From NCBI GenBank assembly GCA_003645535.1, contig QNFP01000003.1, positions 1 to 51,932 on the forward strand: a stretch of DNA of 51,932 bases. The letters are read 5' to 3'. Positions within the stretch are counted from its first letter, which is position 1; each line of letters opens with the position of its first letter. Shown one piece after another: positions 1 through 9,168 of the stretch. This DNA is from Gammaproteobacteria bacterium. Its GTDB lineage: Bacteria; Pseudomonadota; Gammaproteobacteria; Pseudomonadales; Porticoccaceae. The notes under the pieces were generated by a model that was not told where the DNA came from, did not search any database, and was given only the letters and a program-made list of their open reading frames with translations. The translations under genes were made by a program, and so were the position numbers.

Positions 1-2724
1 ATACGTACAATCATCCACGCGACCGTACCTTATTCCCGCATGGCAACCCGCCCGCGTATTCGCACTGAAGTCCGGACCACTCCAGTTACTGGCAGGGTAG
101 CCCCTGCCGCTGACATCAATCGAGGATGTACTGTCCACCGTCACCGTGCCCGTCACCGCAATAGCCAGTGGATACAGCTCACTGTTACTGGACTGTGGCG
201 CGGTTAACGTCGCGCCATTAATAATATTCAAATCGCCATCGACCTGAATAATGCCAATATCAAGCGAAGCCGTTGCTACATCAATCGTTAGATTGCCCCT
301 AACAATCAAGGTATCCAATCGGATCGTCGAAGCACCACCCCCAATGCTCATATTGCCCAAAACCTCGAGCTCGCCACCCGTAATAGTACTGGTATCAACC
401 ACTAAGTCAGTGAAGCTCGCCAATGATCCAAGCTCATATACGTCATTTTCAAAAATAGCTATCTGGCCTGGGTTTGAAGCATCCGTAGGATCCCAACCAT
501 ACCTAACTTCAAAACCGTCTAGGATACCATCCCCATCAGTATCAGAGTTGCCAGTTAACGTACCCCAAAAAGGCTCTCGAGAATCACACAGTTGGTCAAA
601 ATCGTCATCAACACAGTGTCGGTATTCACCTACATACAAATTCGAGCCACTGGTTAGATAGACGGTATCCACCGTCACTGCAATACCGCTGCCATTGGTG
701 TCATCAAAGCCGCTGAAATCCAGAATCGCCCGCGGGGTCGGATTCAGTGGATCGTTTATGCCAATAATGGGTACGCCGTTGACAAAGAAGACATCGGCCC
801 CAAATGCGAGATCACCTAAAACCACTACATCCAATAGGAGCCCACCCTGGGCACGCGACGTCGCATTGCCCAACTGTGGCACGCTGGGATCTGATAGGTC
901 GACACCGACAAAACTGCGGCTACTGTCGGCAAGATAGACAGCGTTATCGGCCATGGCCACGTCGCGTACATTCCCACCGGACAACGCTGATAGAAAGCTA
1001 ATTGCTGATGGATCGGTCGCGTCGGCAATTTCAATACCGCCCGTGCCCTCGGCGATAGCGAGTTGCTTGTTAGAAGCATTGATATCAACACCGACCGCAG
1101 AGGAAGCTGTCACAAACCAGCCCTGCTCAATCATATTGGCAGGGTCGGTCACGTCCAAGGTCAAAACGCCACCGGGCCCATCAGCCACATAGAGATCGGC
1201 CCCATCAACAGCCAAGTCCATTGCATTGCCAATGGTGCCATAACGCGAAAGTTCTACCGGTGTTTCAGGGGAGGAAACATCAACAGCAATCACACCGGCA
1301 GCCTCAGCCGCCAGATAAACAATATTACCCACAAGCTTTACGTCTTGAACCGGCCCCACTGATAGCGTACCAGCAATGCTCAGATTTTCAGGGTCACGTA
1401 CTCGCACAATAGAAAGGCCATTACTGTGCGCCACATAGGCGAACAGCCCCAAATCGTCCACGGCAACGTTATTCGCGGTCGCACCCAACGCGATTACTTG
1501 TGTCGCGGTCGGGTCGAACCGCTCTACAGTAAACGGCACCGTCTGAGATTCGCTGCCATAACTTGCCGTGACGCCACAACCACCCGTCTCTCCCACGTAC
1601 ACTCTGCCGGGCTCATCAACCCCACCAAAATTACAAATCAATACGTCATCAGATGCATAATCACTTTCGGCTGTGAGGTCTATTTCTCCACCATCAAGCA
1701 ATTCAGCAGTAACAACTAACTGAGCTGACTGAGCACCATCTACTGTATTAACCGTAAAGTCCACGCTGGCCGGAAAAACCTCGTAGCTCACCAATAAGCT
1801 AGATACATCAGCATCCAATGGGTTCGAAGGGTCTGTTCCCGCCAAAAACTCCAAGCCGTCACTGATTCCATCACCATCGGTATCGAATAACAACGGATTG
1901 GACACAAAACCGTCAGAGCCGGGCAGCACTTCCTCGCCATCTTCTACACCGTCACCATCGGTATCGGCGACGTTGATATCGGTACCGATAGACGCTTCGT
2001 CCGCATTTGACAAGGCATCACTATCCCAATCCTCCAGGCCATCAATGGGATCGTTGGGATTAAGGCCCAATGCCAACTCGATATCATCGGCAATGCCGTC
2101 CCCATCGCTATCACCCGACGTTACGACCTGAATAGAAACCACTGCCACAACCCCATCTTTGCGCAGAGTCAGCAGCGATACTCCGGCTTTCAGTGCTGTG
2201 ACCAGGCCAAATTCATTGACGGAAATCACTGACGCATTGCTGGGGGTATAATTTAGCCCTTCATCAGCCCTCAGCGTTGCACCGTTAGAATAGACCGCGT
2301 CGACAACAAGTCCCATAGAGGCACCAATACTCGACAAAACAACACTATTACCGCTTATATTGGTAACACTCAGGGTTACGGGAATCGCTTCGGCAACGCC
2401 GATATAAAATGCACCTACGTCGACTGAATCATCCCGCTTGACCGAAAAATAGTCGGTTTCACCCGTAATAGTCTGCCCATCTCGGACACAGGTCGCCCTT
2501 GCTTTGATGCTGCCCATGGTGGCAGGCACATTGGGCATTTCGAAGGAGCCGTCGACTTCGGCGCGAACCGTGCGATTTAAGATGGAGACAACACAGTCCT
2601 GGTTGATCGTGAGTATTTCACTGGCCAGGGAGACTGGAGTACTCAATATCACGGTGACAGCTAATAAAAACGCCGAAAACTGTGAGAGATGAGGAAACGA
2701 AAATCGCATGTGTGGGTGAAACAT
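1..2724 (-). CDS. Giant secreted TSP3/LVIVD-repeat protein, 3' end outside window
   Basis: An uninterrupted minus-strand frame of 908 codons runs off the window at position 1. The N-terminus has a signal peptide (hydrophobic stretch about residues 15-35). A Big_2-like beta domain follows (about 110-200), then four acidic calcium-binding thrombospondin type 3 repeats (DxDGDG pattern, about 203-295), a long LVIVD-type beta-propeller region (about 420-690), one more TSP3 repeat (about 725-745) and a repetitive Val/Thr/Gly-rich beta-helix-like region. I infer a secreted or surface-anchored calcium-stabilised protein. The ATG at 2724 has a weak TAGGA about 10 nt upstream; an ATG at 2709 is the alternative. 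No enzyme motif is visible. The family assignment rests on repeat patterns only. Confidence 0.8.
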   Translation of the reverse strand, partial: MFHPHMRFSFPHLSQFSAFLLAVTVILSTPVSLASEILTINQDCVVSILNRTVRAEVDGSFEMPNVPATMGSIKARATCVRDGQTITGETDYFSVKRDDSVDVGAFYIGVAEAIPVTLSVTNISGNSVVLSSIGASMGLVVDAVYSNGATLRADEGLNYTPSNASVISVNEFGLVTALKAGVSLLTLRKDGVVAVVSIQVVTSGDSDGDGIADDIELALGLNPNDPIDGLEDWDSDALSNADEASIGTDINVADTDGDGVEDGEEVLPGSDGFVSNPLLFDTDGDGISDGLEFLAGTDPSNPLDADVSSLLVSYEVFPASVDFTVNTVDGAQSAQLVVTAELLDGGEIDLTAESDYASDDVLICNFGGVDEPGRVYVGETGGCGVTASYGSESQTVPFTVERFDPTATQVIALGATANNVAVDDLGLFAYVAHSNGLSIVRVRDPENLSIAGTLSVGPVQDVKLVGNIVYLAAEAAGVIAVDVSSPETPVELSRYGTIGNAMDLAVDGADLYVADGPGGVLTLDVTDPANMIEQGWFVTASSAVGVDINASNKQLAIAEGTGGIEIADATDPSAISFLSALSGGNVRDVAMADNAVYLADSSRSFVGVDLSDPSVPQLGNATSRAQGGLLLDVVVLGDLAFGADVFFVNGVPIIGINDPLNPTPRAILDFSGFDDTNGSGIAVTVDTVYLTSGSNLYVGEYRHCVDDDFDQLCDSREPFWGTLTGNSDTDGDGILDGFEVRYGWDPTDASNPGQIAIFENDVYELGSLASFTDLVVDTSTITGGELEVLGNMSIGGGASTIRLDTLIVRGNLTIDVATASLDIGIIQVDGDLNIINGATLTAPQSSNSELYPLAIAVTGTVTVDSTSSIDVSGRGYPASNWSGPDFSANTRAGCHAGIRYGRVDDCTY

Positions 2725-2917
2725 ATTTTCCAGTCCTATTATTTTCTCTGTTGGCGTTGGAAACATTTTTACTCTGCTCACCGCCCCGTTTTTCCCTTCT
2801 AATACTGTCGCCGACATTTATTCTAGCTCTTCATCAAACTAGCCTTAGCCAGCCTGACCGCTCTGAAAATAGCTTTCCAGCTTCGAGCCATAATCCCTAA
2901 AGTAGTTGTAAACTATC

Positions 2918-3253
2918 CTAGATTTCAAAGACATCCAATATCGGTAGGTACATGATCAGAAGTGCGATGAGAATTGAGCAGATCGCAAAAAATAAGTTCG
3001 TAGAGGCCAAAAGGGAAAGTCGCCCTGTACTAATCTTAAGTCTTTCTTGTAGAAATGCTCCAGCAAGCAGTATCAGAGACAAGGCCACAAATACGATCAT
3101 CAGCAGAACATTCCAGTCCATCAGTGCGGTCGTTAACCAGGGAAGTTCTTCATTCGCGGACACGAAAGTTTGCGACAGCATCTTGACTAGAAAGAATACA
3201 CCGATATAAGTAGTAGCCGCGAGTAGACTAAGTAGTATTGAGAAAATATTCAT
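2918..3253 (-). CDS. Small three-helix membrane protein, possible Rhs immunity
   Basis: This 111-residue protein is dominated by three hydrophobic segments (about residues 5-25, 47-70 and 82-107) separated by short polar loops. I recognise no family. It is the last gene of a compact minus-strand run (Rhs tip, 66-residue membrane protein, this gene) with only 14 bp between it and the preceding gene. By analogy with Rhs loci, small genes directly behind the toxin tip are often immunity genes, and membrane immunity proteins usually match membrane- or periplasm-acting toxins. That role is inference from position only. Confidence 0.6.
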   Translation of the reverse strand: MNIFSILLSLLAATTYIGVFFLVKMLSQTFVSANEELPWLTTALMDWNVLLMIVFVALSLILLAGAFLQERLKISTGRLSLLASTNLFFAICSILIALLIMYLPILDVFEI

Positions 3254-3267
3254 TGGGGGCCTAGAAT

Positions 3268-3468
3268 TTATTGTTTAGATAGCCAAAAGAAGAAAAATTT
3301 CGGGTACTTAAAACCCAGAAATCCGCCGACAAAAGCGCTGATTAACATCGACACTAGGAAAAACTGATTAAACGTTATGCCAACAGTAGTTAGAAACAAA
3401 ATTATGACAATTACCATGCCGGTAACAAATCCAAATAGTGTACCTAGAAAGCGCTCGAGAAAAATCAT
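3268..3468 (-). CDS. Small two-helix membrane protein, candidate cognate Rhs immunity
   Basis: This 66-residue protein has two hydrophobic helices (about residues 8-30 and 37-55), a Gly-rich second helix and an aromatic tail with FFFFW. Its start lies 9 bp after the stop of the Rhs gene, the usual position of an immunity gene. No known family is recognised. Together with the next gene it would be co-transcribed with the Rhs tip. The immunity role is inferred from synteny. Confidence 0.55.
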   Translation of the reverse strand: MIFLERFLGTLFGFVTGMVIVIILFLTTVGITFNQFFLVSMLISAFVGGFLGFKYPKFFFFWLSKQ

Positions 3469-3477
3469 TTCACATTC

Positions 3478-5883
3478 CTACGATTTAGTGGCGTTGCATG
3501 CCGCTGTCGGAAAATCAGATTCCTTAAATTTGTTCATAGATTGAATAAGCGCTTCTCGCGCTGCCATCGCAGCGGGGTGCATATCTATGCTCTTTTTAAG
3601 TGCCTTCGTTAAATTGCAGTAGTAACTAGATATTCTCCCGAAAATACCAGTACAATTTGACGGTTCGAATCTTGGTTCAACGCTTTTAGTAACCTGAACG
3701 GACATCGAACCTTCAATCATCCAATTTTCACCACTACATGGCTCTCGACAGGCAATTGAGAACGTGACTGTACCCTCAAGAGTGACGGTTACTTTGGTCG
3801 CGGAAAAGGAGGGTATGTAGGCGTCAATTGAGAAGTTGGGAAGCTCATGCCAGCTGCCCTCGGCCTCTAAGCCATTTGGATCGCGAAGATTTACTGCATT
3901 TCCAAAGCTATACAAGTACGTATTTGGACCCGAGTCTAACCCGATAGGGTCACTTTGTATATATCTGCCGGTGGACGCATCGTAGTCGCGATAGTAGTTG
4001 TAATGTGTACCCGACTCCTGATCAAAGTACTGCCCCGGAAATCTCAGGTTTATAGTAATACTCGTACCACCGCCATCATCAATCCACTGCGCATCCCCTT
4101 CCCCAAACGCACTCCCACGCCAACGCCAGACCACTTGTCCTGCGCTGTTGGTTGCCGCCCTTGGCGTATTCAAGTGATCCGTGTGCAGATACACCAGTTT
4201 TTGGCTAATGATTGAGTGACCTGCGTCATACTCTCGCTGGACGATTGCAATGGGGGCATCATCAAGCCAAACAAAGGCCCGGCTCAGCTGCTGCTCGCCT
4301 GCAGTATTGTAAATCGATTCTTCAATGATCTGGCCCTGCTGATTGAAGGACAGGAGCGTTGTGCGTTGAGTGGTGGACACGATCTTGACACTGCGCTGGC
4401 CCAGGGCGTTGTAGCGGTAACTGGCTACCGACTGGCCGCCGCTGGAATAGGTCTGCATGCGGTTATCGGCACCGTAGGCCCATGCTTTGCCCTGCTTTGA
4501 GGTGATGTTGCCGATTTGATCGTAAACCACGGCACTACCATTTTCGGTAATCAGTCTGTTGCTTGTGGTCCCGTAAGTGAGGGTTTGGATGGCCGTATCG
4601 GCAACATTGTCTTGCTGGCCGGTTCGGTTGCCCACCGCATCGTAGCTAAACCCGGTGTCGGCGGTACCACGGGTTTCCTGATTGAGGCGATCCAGGGTGT
4701 CGTAATTGAAGGCCTGTGAGTAGGTTGCATTTACGCCATCCCCGATATTGGTGATGTTGCTGTTCAGGTCGTAATCTATGGTCTGCTCAATGGCCAAGTG
4801 CACATCGTTTGTTTGTAATCGCCAGTCGCTGTCAAAGCTACGGCTCAGTGTGAGGCTATTGCCATAGGTGGCAGATTCCAGGCGTCCGAAGGCCGAGTAA
4901 TCCAGGCTGTCCATAACAGTGCTAGTGATGGGGCCGGTAACCCCTTCATAACTCACATTGATGCCGCTTATCCTGCCGTGAGCATCTCGTGTCGCCGCTG
5001 TGGTTAAGCCAGACGGATAGGTCATCGATATCAGGTTATCGCTGGTATCGTAGTCATACTCCGTGCTAGCCGTGACTGTGCTGGGGAACAGGCCACTGAA
5101 GACCTGTTTTGACTCGAGCAGGTTGCCACGGTCATCATAGCGGAACTGTGTGGTGCCGGTTTCATCCGTGATGCGGGTCAGGCGGCCTATACCGGCATTG
5201 AACAAGGCATTGTCTGGTGTGTTTAAGGTATTGTGATCATAGTAATACGTTTGCGCTTTGCTGGGGCTGGCGGGGTAATTGGTTGTCGCCAGGCGGTTCA
5301 GGGCATCGTAGGTGTACAGCGTGACTACACCCTGGGCATCTGTCATTTGAGTGACGTTGCCGGCATGGTCGTACGCGTATTGCGTGATACCGGTATCCGG
5401 GCTGGTTCGCTGAATTACCTGATTGTGTTCGTTGTATTGGTAGGTGGTGGTCAGTGACCTGGCATCCTCTACCGAGGTGATGTTATTGCGTGGGTCGTAG
5501 GTGATTTGGGTCACGCCACTCAAGGCATCGGTACTGGTGACCAAACGGCGTAGGGCATCATAAGATTGCCCGGTTGAATGGCCCAGGGGGTTTTGTAGGT
5601 TGAGGAGATCATCTTCCGCATCGTAGGTGCTGACCGTTGTTTGCCCCTCGGCGCCTATGGCTTCCAACACCCGGCCCAGTTCGTCAAAGACTTGCGTTTG
5701 CTGGCTGACGATACTGCCGCTGTCATCTTTGACGGTTTCGCTGATGCGGTTACCCATCGCGTCTGGTCGAAAGGAGCGCTTACCCACAAGACAAAGATGC
5801 CACTTTTTAGCGAGCTCAGCTTGAATGGGCCAGGGTGGCCCTTGCCGAATCTCCGTGCTTTGTTTTTCCCTTCTGTGTATCAC
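3478..5883 (-). CDS. Rhs/YD-repeat protein, N-terminally truncated, with toxin-like C-terminal tip
   Basis: From about residue 40 the protein consists of YD/Rhs repeats (e.g. YDALNRL, YDHAGNVTQ). The conserved Rhs core end follows, with SDPIGLDSGPNTYLYSFGN and then NLRDPNGL. The 129-residue tip (from about residue 673) has no homology I recognise; it contains several Cys and a C-terminal helical stretch. Full-length Rhs proteins usually exceed 1200 residues and carry secretion or PAAR modules. This one has 801 residues, a GTG start, no signal peptide and about 38 N-terminal residues unlike Rhs. The break lies next to a RAYT/REP-like motif near 5944. It is probably a displaced tip module or a 5'-truncated gene, and expression is uncertain. 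Confidence 0.8.
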   Translation of the reverse strand: MIHRREKQSTEIRQGPPWPIQAELAKKWHLCLVGKRSFRPDAMGNRISETVKDDSGSIVSQQTQVFDELGRVLEAIGAEGQTTVSTYDAEDDLLNLQNPLGHSTGQSYDALRRLVTSTDALSGVTQITYDPRNNITSVEDARSLTTTYQYNEHNQVIQRTSPDTGITQYAYDHAGNVTQMTDAQGVVTLYTYDALNRLATTNYPASPSKAQTYYYDHNTLNTPDNALFNAGIGRLTRITDETGTTQFRYDDRGNLLESKQVFSGLFPSTVTASTEYDYDTSDNLISMTYPSGLTTAATRDAHGRISGINVSYEGVTGPITSTVMDSLDYSAFGRLESATYGNSLTLSRSFDSDWRLQTNDVHLAIEQTIDYDLNSNITNIGDGVNATYSQAFNYDTLDRLNQETRGTADTGFSYDAVGNRTGQQDNVADTAIQTLTYGTTSNRLITENGSAVVYDQIGNITSKQGKAWAYGADNRMQTYSSGGQSVASYRYNALGQRSVKIVSTTQRTTLLSFNQQGQIIEESIYNTAGEQQLSRAFVWLDDAPIAIVQREYDAGHSIISQKLVYLHTDHLNTPRAATNSAGQVVWRWRGSAFGEGDAQWIDDGGGTSITINLRFPGQYFDQESGTHYNYYRDYDASTGRYIQSDPIGLDSGPNTYLYSFGNAVNLRDPNGLEAEGSWHELPNFSIDAYIPSFSATKVTVTLEGTVTFSIACREPCSGENWMIEGSMSVQVTKSVEPRFEPSNCTGIFGRISSYYCNLTKALKKSIDMHPAAMAAREALIQSMNKFKESDFPTAACNATKS

Positions 5884-5943
5884 CTTTTCCCTTTTTACCT
5901 AATAATTAAATTAAATTAAATTACTTCACGGTCACGAAAAATA

Positions 5944-5960
5944 AATCTGTCCTCTATTAT
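5944..5960. repeat. REP/RAYT-associated motif upstream of Rhs
   Basis: The plus strand reads aatctgtcctctattat here. It resembles the motif at 28240-28256 (gtctgtcccctatttt), which lies about 115 bp from a RAYT transposase remnant. Such GGGGACAG-type termini accompany RAYT elements in many gammaproteobacteria, from memory of the family. It marks a likely recombination scar where the Rhs gene lost its 5' part. Confidence 0.35.
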
Positions 5961-5969
5961 CTTGTGCTT

Positions 5970-6485
5970 CTATCTTCTCGAGCCATTTTCGTTTGATATC
6001 CGAATCAAGGTGGTTAGTTTCTCGGTAATGGTGGCAATTTTTTCAAACTCGAGATCAATCAAGTCCAAGAGCGTGCTATAAGTAGATTTAGAGTCCATTT
6101 CTCCACCAATTAACTCAGTGTAAGAATGCGCTATGCGAAAACTAGTTATAGCACTCTGATAGTCTCTTATACTGGCCATGTTTTGTGACACAATATGAAA
6201 AGAGCACTGTAAACTCTCTTCTCCGATCTTATTTAACTCCACCTCAGCCCCAATTATCCAAGTTCGCATGACTTCTGGGTTTTCCCCCAGCTTCACACTG
6301 ATCCGATTTTCTTGATATCTCAATACAAAATCTCTCATACCCAAAATTGACGAGGCACAAATCTCTTCAGCTTCGCTTCTAACGATAGTTGTTTTCTTTT
6401 CACGTCCAGTTTCGCCAAGAATTATTAATGCGAAAATAATCGCAATAAAAATAATCGCAATAAAGATAATCCTACGTCTGTTCAT
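5970..6485 (-). CDS. Membrane-anchored hypothetical protein
   Basis: This 171-residue protein has one N-terminal transmembrane helix or uncleaved signal (about residues 5-25, rich in Ile/Phe). A helical, mildly acidic extracytoplasmic domain with three Cys follows. No family is recognised. Its ATG overlaps the stop of an upstream partial frame (ATGA), so it was the second gene of a minus-strand unit whose first gene is now cut by the IS1182 element. It could belong to the neighbouring Rhs locus as an extra immunity or adaptor gene, but nothing in the sequence proves that. Confidence 0.6.
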   Translation of the reverse strand: MNRRRIIFIAIIFIAIIFALIILGETGREKKTTIVRSEAEEICASSILGMRDFVLRYQENRISVKLGENPEVMRTWIIGAEVELNKIGEESLQCSFHIVSQNMASIRDYQSAITSFRIAHSYTELIGGEMDSKSTYSTLLDLIDLEFEKIATITEKLTTLIRISNENGSRR

Positions 6486-6612
6486 TCAGGCACTCCAAAT
6501 CCATCCAAGACATCATCTATTACATCCGGGCCACAGTATATCGGCTCGATAAGAGGAGGGCCGACACGTGCTAAATCTGCTTTCAAGGTATTCCTAATTT
6601 CTTCAAGTCTAG
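6482..6612 (-). pseudogene. 3' remnant of a gene interrupted by the IS1182 element
   Basis: From the CTAG at the left IS end, a minus-strand frame of about 43 codons is open and ends in ...GFGVPE then TGA, overlapping the ATG of the next gene. Continuing it across the restored target (joined to 8182 onward) soon meets a stop. The 5' part is therefore missing or was short. The remnant is too short for a family call. Confidence 0.45.
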
Positions 6613-8177
6613 GAGTCTGTCGGATTTAGCGACAGCATTAATATAGAATAGACTCATCATACCAAGAAGGGATTGACGCTACCATGTCAGGCAAATTCCA
6701 AGCAATCAATCGAGATACTGCGTACCTGTTACCGCCGTCGCTGCAGGACTGGTTGCCGGAGAAACACCTGGCCCGCTTCGTGGTTGATATTGTGGACCAA
6801 CTCGACTTGAGTGAACTGGTAACTCGCTATGGTGGCGGTGGAAAGCAGCCCTATCACCCTGCCGTGTTATTGGCGTTGTTGTTCTATGGTTATGCGACTG
6901 GGGTATTTTCCAGTCGCAAGCTGGAGCAAGCGACCCACGACTCTGTTGCCTTCCGTTTCATCACCGGAGATACGCACCCTGACCATGACACGATCGCCAC
7001 CTTCCGCAAGCGATTCCTGCCGGAACTGGAAGGCCTGTTTGTACAGATTTTGGTGGTTGCCAAGGTGATGGGTATATTCAAGTTGGGTAAGGTCAGTCTG
7101 GATGGAACCAAGATTAAAGCCAATGCCAGCAAGCACAAGGCGATGAGCTGGGGCTATGCGAACAAACTGGAAGAGCAACTTCTCCGAGAGGTGCAGGAAC
7201 TGCTCAAGCGGGCTGAACAGGCCGATACTGAAGATGAGCCGGAGATGGACATTCCTGATGAATTGGCGCGCCGAGAAGATCGTCTGGCGGCTATCAAGAA
7301 AGCCAAAGAAGAGATTGAGCAGCGTGCGCAAGAGCGTTTTGAGGATGAACAGACAGAGTATGAGGCAAAGCTAAAACAGCGCAGAGACAAAGAAGCCGAG
7401 ACTGGCAAGAAAGCCAGGGGGCGTGAACCAAAGCCGCCTGAGCCCGGACCACGGGATATAGACCAGATCAACTTTACGGATGAAGAGTCACGCATCATGC
7501 CGTCTTCGGAAGGGTTTGTGCAGGGCTACAACGCACAAGCTGCCGTTGATATCGAATCGCACTTGATTGTGGAAAATCACATCACACAGCAATCAAATGA
7601 CAAGCTGGAGATTGAGCCGACTCTGGAGGGCCTGAAAGAAACAGAAGCACAGCTGGGCAAAGTAGAGGCTTTATTAGCAGACGCTGGTTACTTCAGTGCT
7701 GACAATGTAGCTCACTGTGAAGGCGCGGGGATCACACCCTATATCTCGGACCACCGGGAGCGACATAACCTTCCCTGGGATGAACGATTCAGAACGCCTC
7801 CCCCTTGCCCGGAGGATGCCAATGCTGTGACGGTAATGGCGCATCGATTGCGAACCGCTGAGGGTAAGGCAATCTATGCCAAACGGAAGTCCACTGTGGA
7901 AACGGTATTTGGAATTGTTAAAGAGGTGATGGGGTTTCGGCGATTTCACCTTCGCGGACGGGATGCGGCGCAAGGCGAATGGAATCTGGTGTGTATGGCA
8001 TGGAATTTGAAGCGCATGTACGCCCTGGGAGGTTGAAAGGATGAATAAGGGAAGCCTTACTCTGAGAAATGACACCCAGTTTTACACGTTGGGAGAGATG
8101 TCAAACAAAAAATCGGGTTTGGTACTTGAGTGGACGTGGTTTACTCCATCGCCGCCCGGGCCAAACCCGACAGACTC
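6613..8177 (+). mobile_element. Complete IS1182-family insertion sequence
   Basis: The element is 1565 bp. The left end begins GAGTCTGTCGGATTTAGC and the right end, read inwards, begins GAGTCTGTCGGGTTTGGC, so the imperfect terminal inverted repeats match at 16 of 18 positions. Both sides are flanked by CTAG (6609-6612 and 8178-8181), consistent with a palindromic 4-bp target duplication. One transposase gene fills the element. The intact ends and open reading frame indicate a recent, probably mobile copy. Confidence 0.88.
6684..8036 (+). CDS. IS1182-family DDE transposase
   Basis: The 450-residue protein starts with the typical IS1182/DUF772 N-terminus (MSGKFQAINRDTAYLLPPSL, later HPAVLLALLFYGYATG). 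A charged coiled-coil insertion follows (about residues 150-260), then the DDE catalytic core. Candidate acidic residues are in VSLDGTKIKA, LLADAGYFSADN and STVETVFGIVK. It catalyses cut-and-paste movement of the surrounding element. Length is normal for the family and no frameshift is present, so it is probably functional. Confidence 0.93.
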   Translation: MSGKFQAINRDTAYLLPPSLQDWLPEKHLARFVVDIVDQLDLSELVTRYGGGGKQPYHPAVLLALLFYGYATGVFSSRKLEQATHDSVAFRFITGDTHPDHDTIATFRKRFLPELEGLFVQILVVAKVMGIFKLGKVSLDGTKIKANASKHKAMSWGYANKLEEQLLREVQELLKRAEQADTEDEPEMDIPDELARREDRLAAIKKAKEEIEQRAQERFEDEQTEYEAKLKQRRDKEAETGKKARGREPKPPEPGPRDIDQINFTDEESRIMPSSEGFVQGYNAQAAVDIESHLIVENHITQQSNDKLEIEPTLEGLKETEAQLGKVEALLADAGYFSADNVAHCEGAGITPYISDHRERHNLPWDERFRTPPPCPEDANAVTVMAHRLRTAEGKAIYAKRKSTVETVFGIVKEVMGFRRFHLRGRDAAQGEWNLVCMAWNLKRMYALGG

Positions 8178-9094
8178 CTAGAGCTGGTGCCAATCAGAAG
8201 AAGGCGGATTATTTAGCAGCTGTGGCTGGCTCCCTCACTCATACAGAGTCCCTGACTATCACAGCTTTGAAGGCAATGCCCGATACGAGCTATACACTTT
8301 TGGCGAAGATCAATCATAAGAGCCAGTATACCGATAGCCTGGAATTAAAGACAAAAAATGGCTTGCTAGACGGGGCTATAGGCTACAGTCAGGACATGAC
8401 AGGTCAAATTATTGCCCAATCTCTAGGCTTACTCGCGCTTAAGACTGGCCGGAGTGCAGAGTTCGGCTCACTCGAGATGACCGAGGAGACAGAGTGTACA
8501 CCTACAGAATCGAGGATAGAGGTCAGGGCCACAATTGATCCCGATGATTCTGGGGAGCGAGCTGACCTAAATAGACGATTGAAACCGGCCTGTTTGTGTA
8601 TTGCTATTAATCCACCCCTAAACCGGGGCCTGCCCGAAATATATGGTAAAAAAGATGGGTGGAAAAATGCGAGCTTCGACGGCCTTGTTTATTCAACACC
8701 AGGGGATTATGAATTTGACATTATAAGGTATCAAACATCAGAAAGAACGATCGAATCTAGTGTTCGCCTGAGAACAGAACATATTAGTCTTGTCCAAGGT
8801 GGGTTGGCGGCTGTTATTCCTCTGGATCGGGGCACTCTTGCAAAAAATGAATATGATATAGTGTTCTCTGAGGGAGTTTTGGTAAAATCCAAATCAATTC
8901 AGCCCAGCGAATCACTTGCCGCAATAATGATCATTCCTAATGCTCTCAGGGAGGTTTTTGCAATACCTACCGAGCTGATACAGCTAAAGTTTGACTATTC
9001 CTCATCCAGTGAAAAACTTCTTGCTAGCGAGAAGGCACTGATGACAACTCAAATGGAGATAGACGCCCTTCAGGCAATCATTGATGCTCAATAA
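8178..9094 (+). pseudogene. 5'-truncated hypothetical gene downstream of the IS
   Basis: A plus-strand frame is open from inside the IS end (8069) through the CTAG junction to 9094. The first 37 codons are IS-derived, so the native 5' end is lost; the first host-derived Met is at 8276. The remaining roughly 305 residues are soluble, end in a helix (SSSEKLLASEKALMTTQ) and match no family I know. Joining the left IS flank does not restore a start, because an in-frame TAA lies about 40 bp upstream. Either the gene began near the target or flanking DNA was also lost. A hybrid protein from an IS-borne start remains possible. Confidence 0.5.
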
Positions 9095-9168
9095 ATTTAG
9101 CGGTAAACGACCATAGGAGTGGCCGCCAAGATATAGCGTCCCTCTTCTTACAGGAAAATAGTAGCCTT

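Noticed and set aside
5641-5919. Plus-strand 92-codon frame opposite the Rhs gene
   Set aside because: It mirrors Rhs coding sequence for most of its length and shows no family features.
7674-8075. Minus-strand 133-codon frame in the IS1182 element
   Set aside because: Antisense shadow of the transposase with no recognisable domain.
8069-8177. Native start of the hypothetical gene at 8069
   Set aside because: These codons are IS1182 right-end sequence, so they cannot be the original N-terminus.
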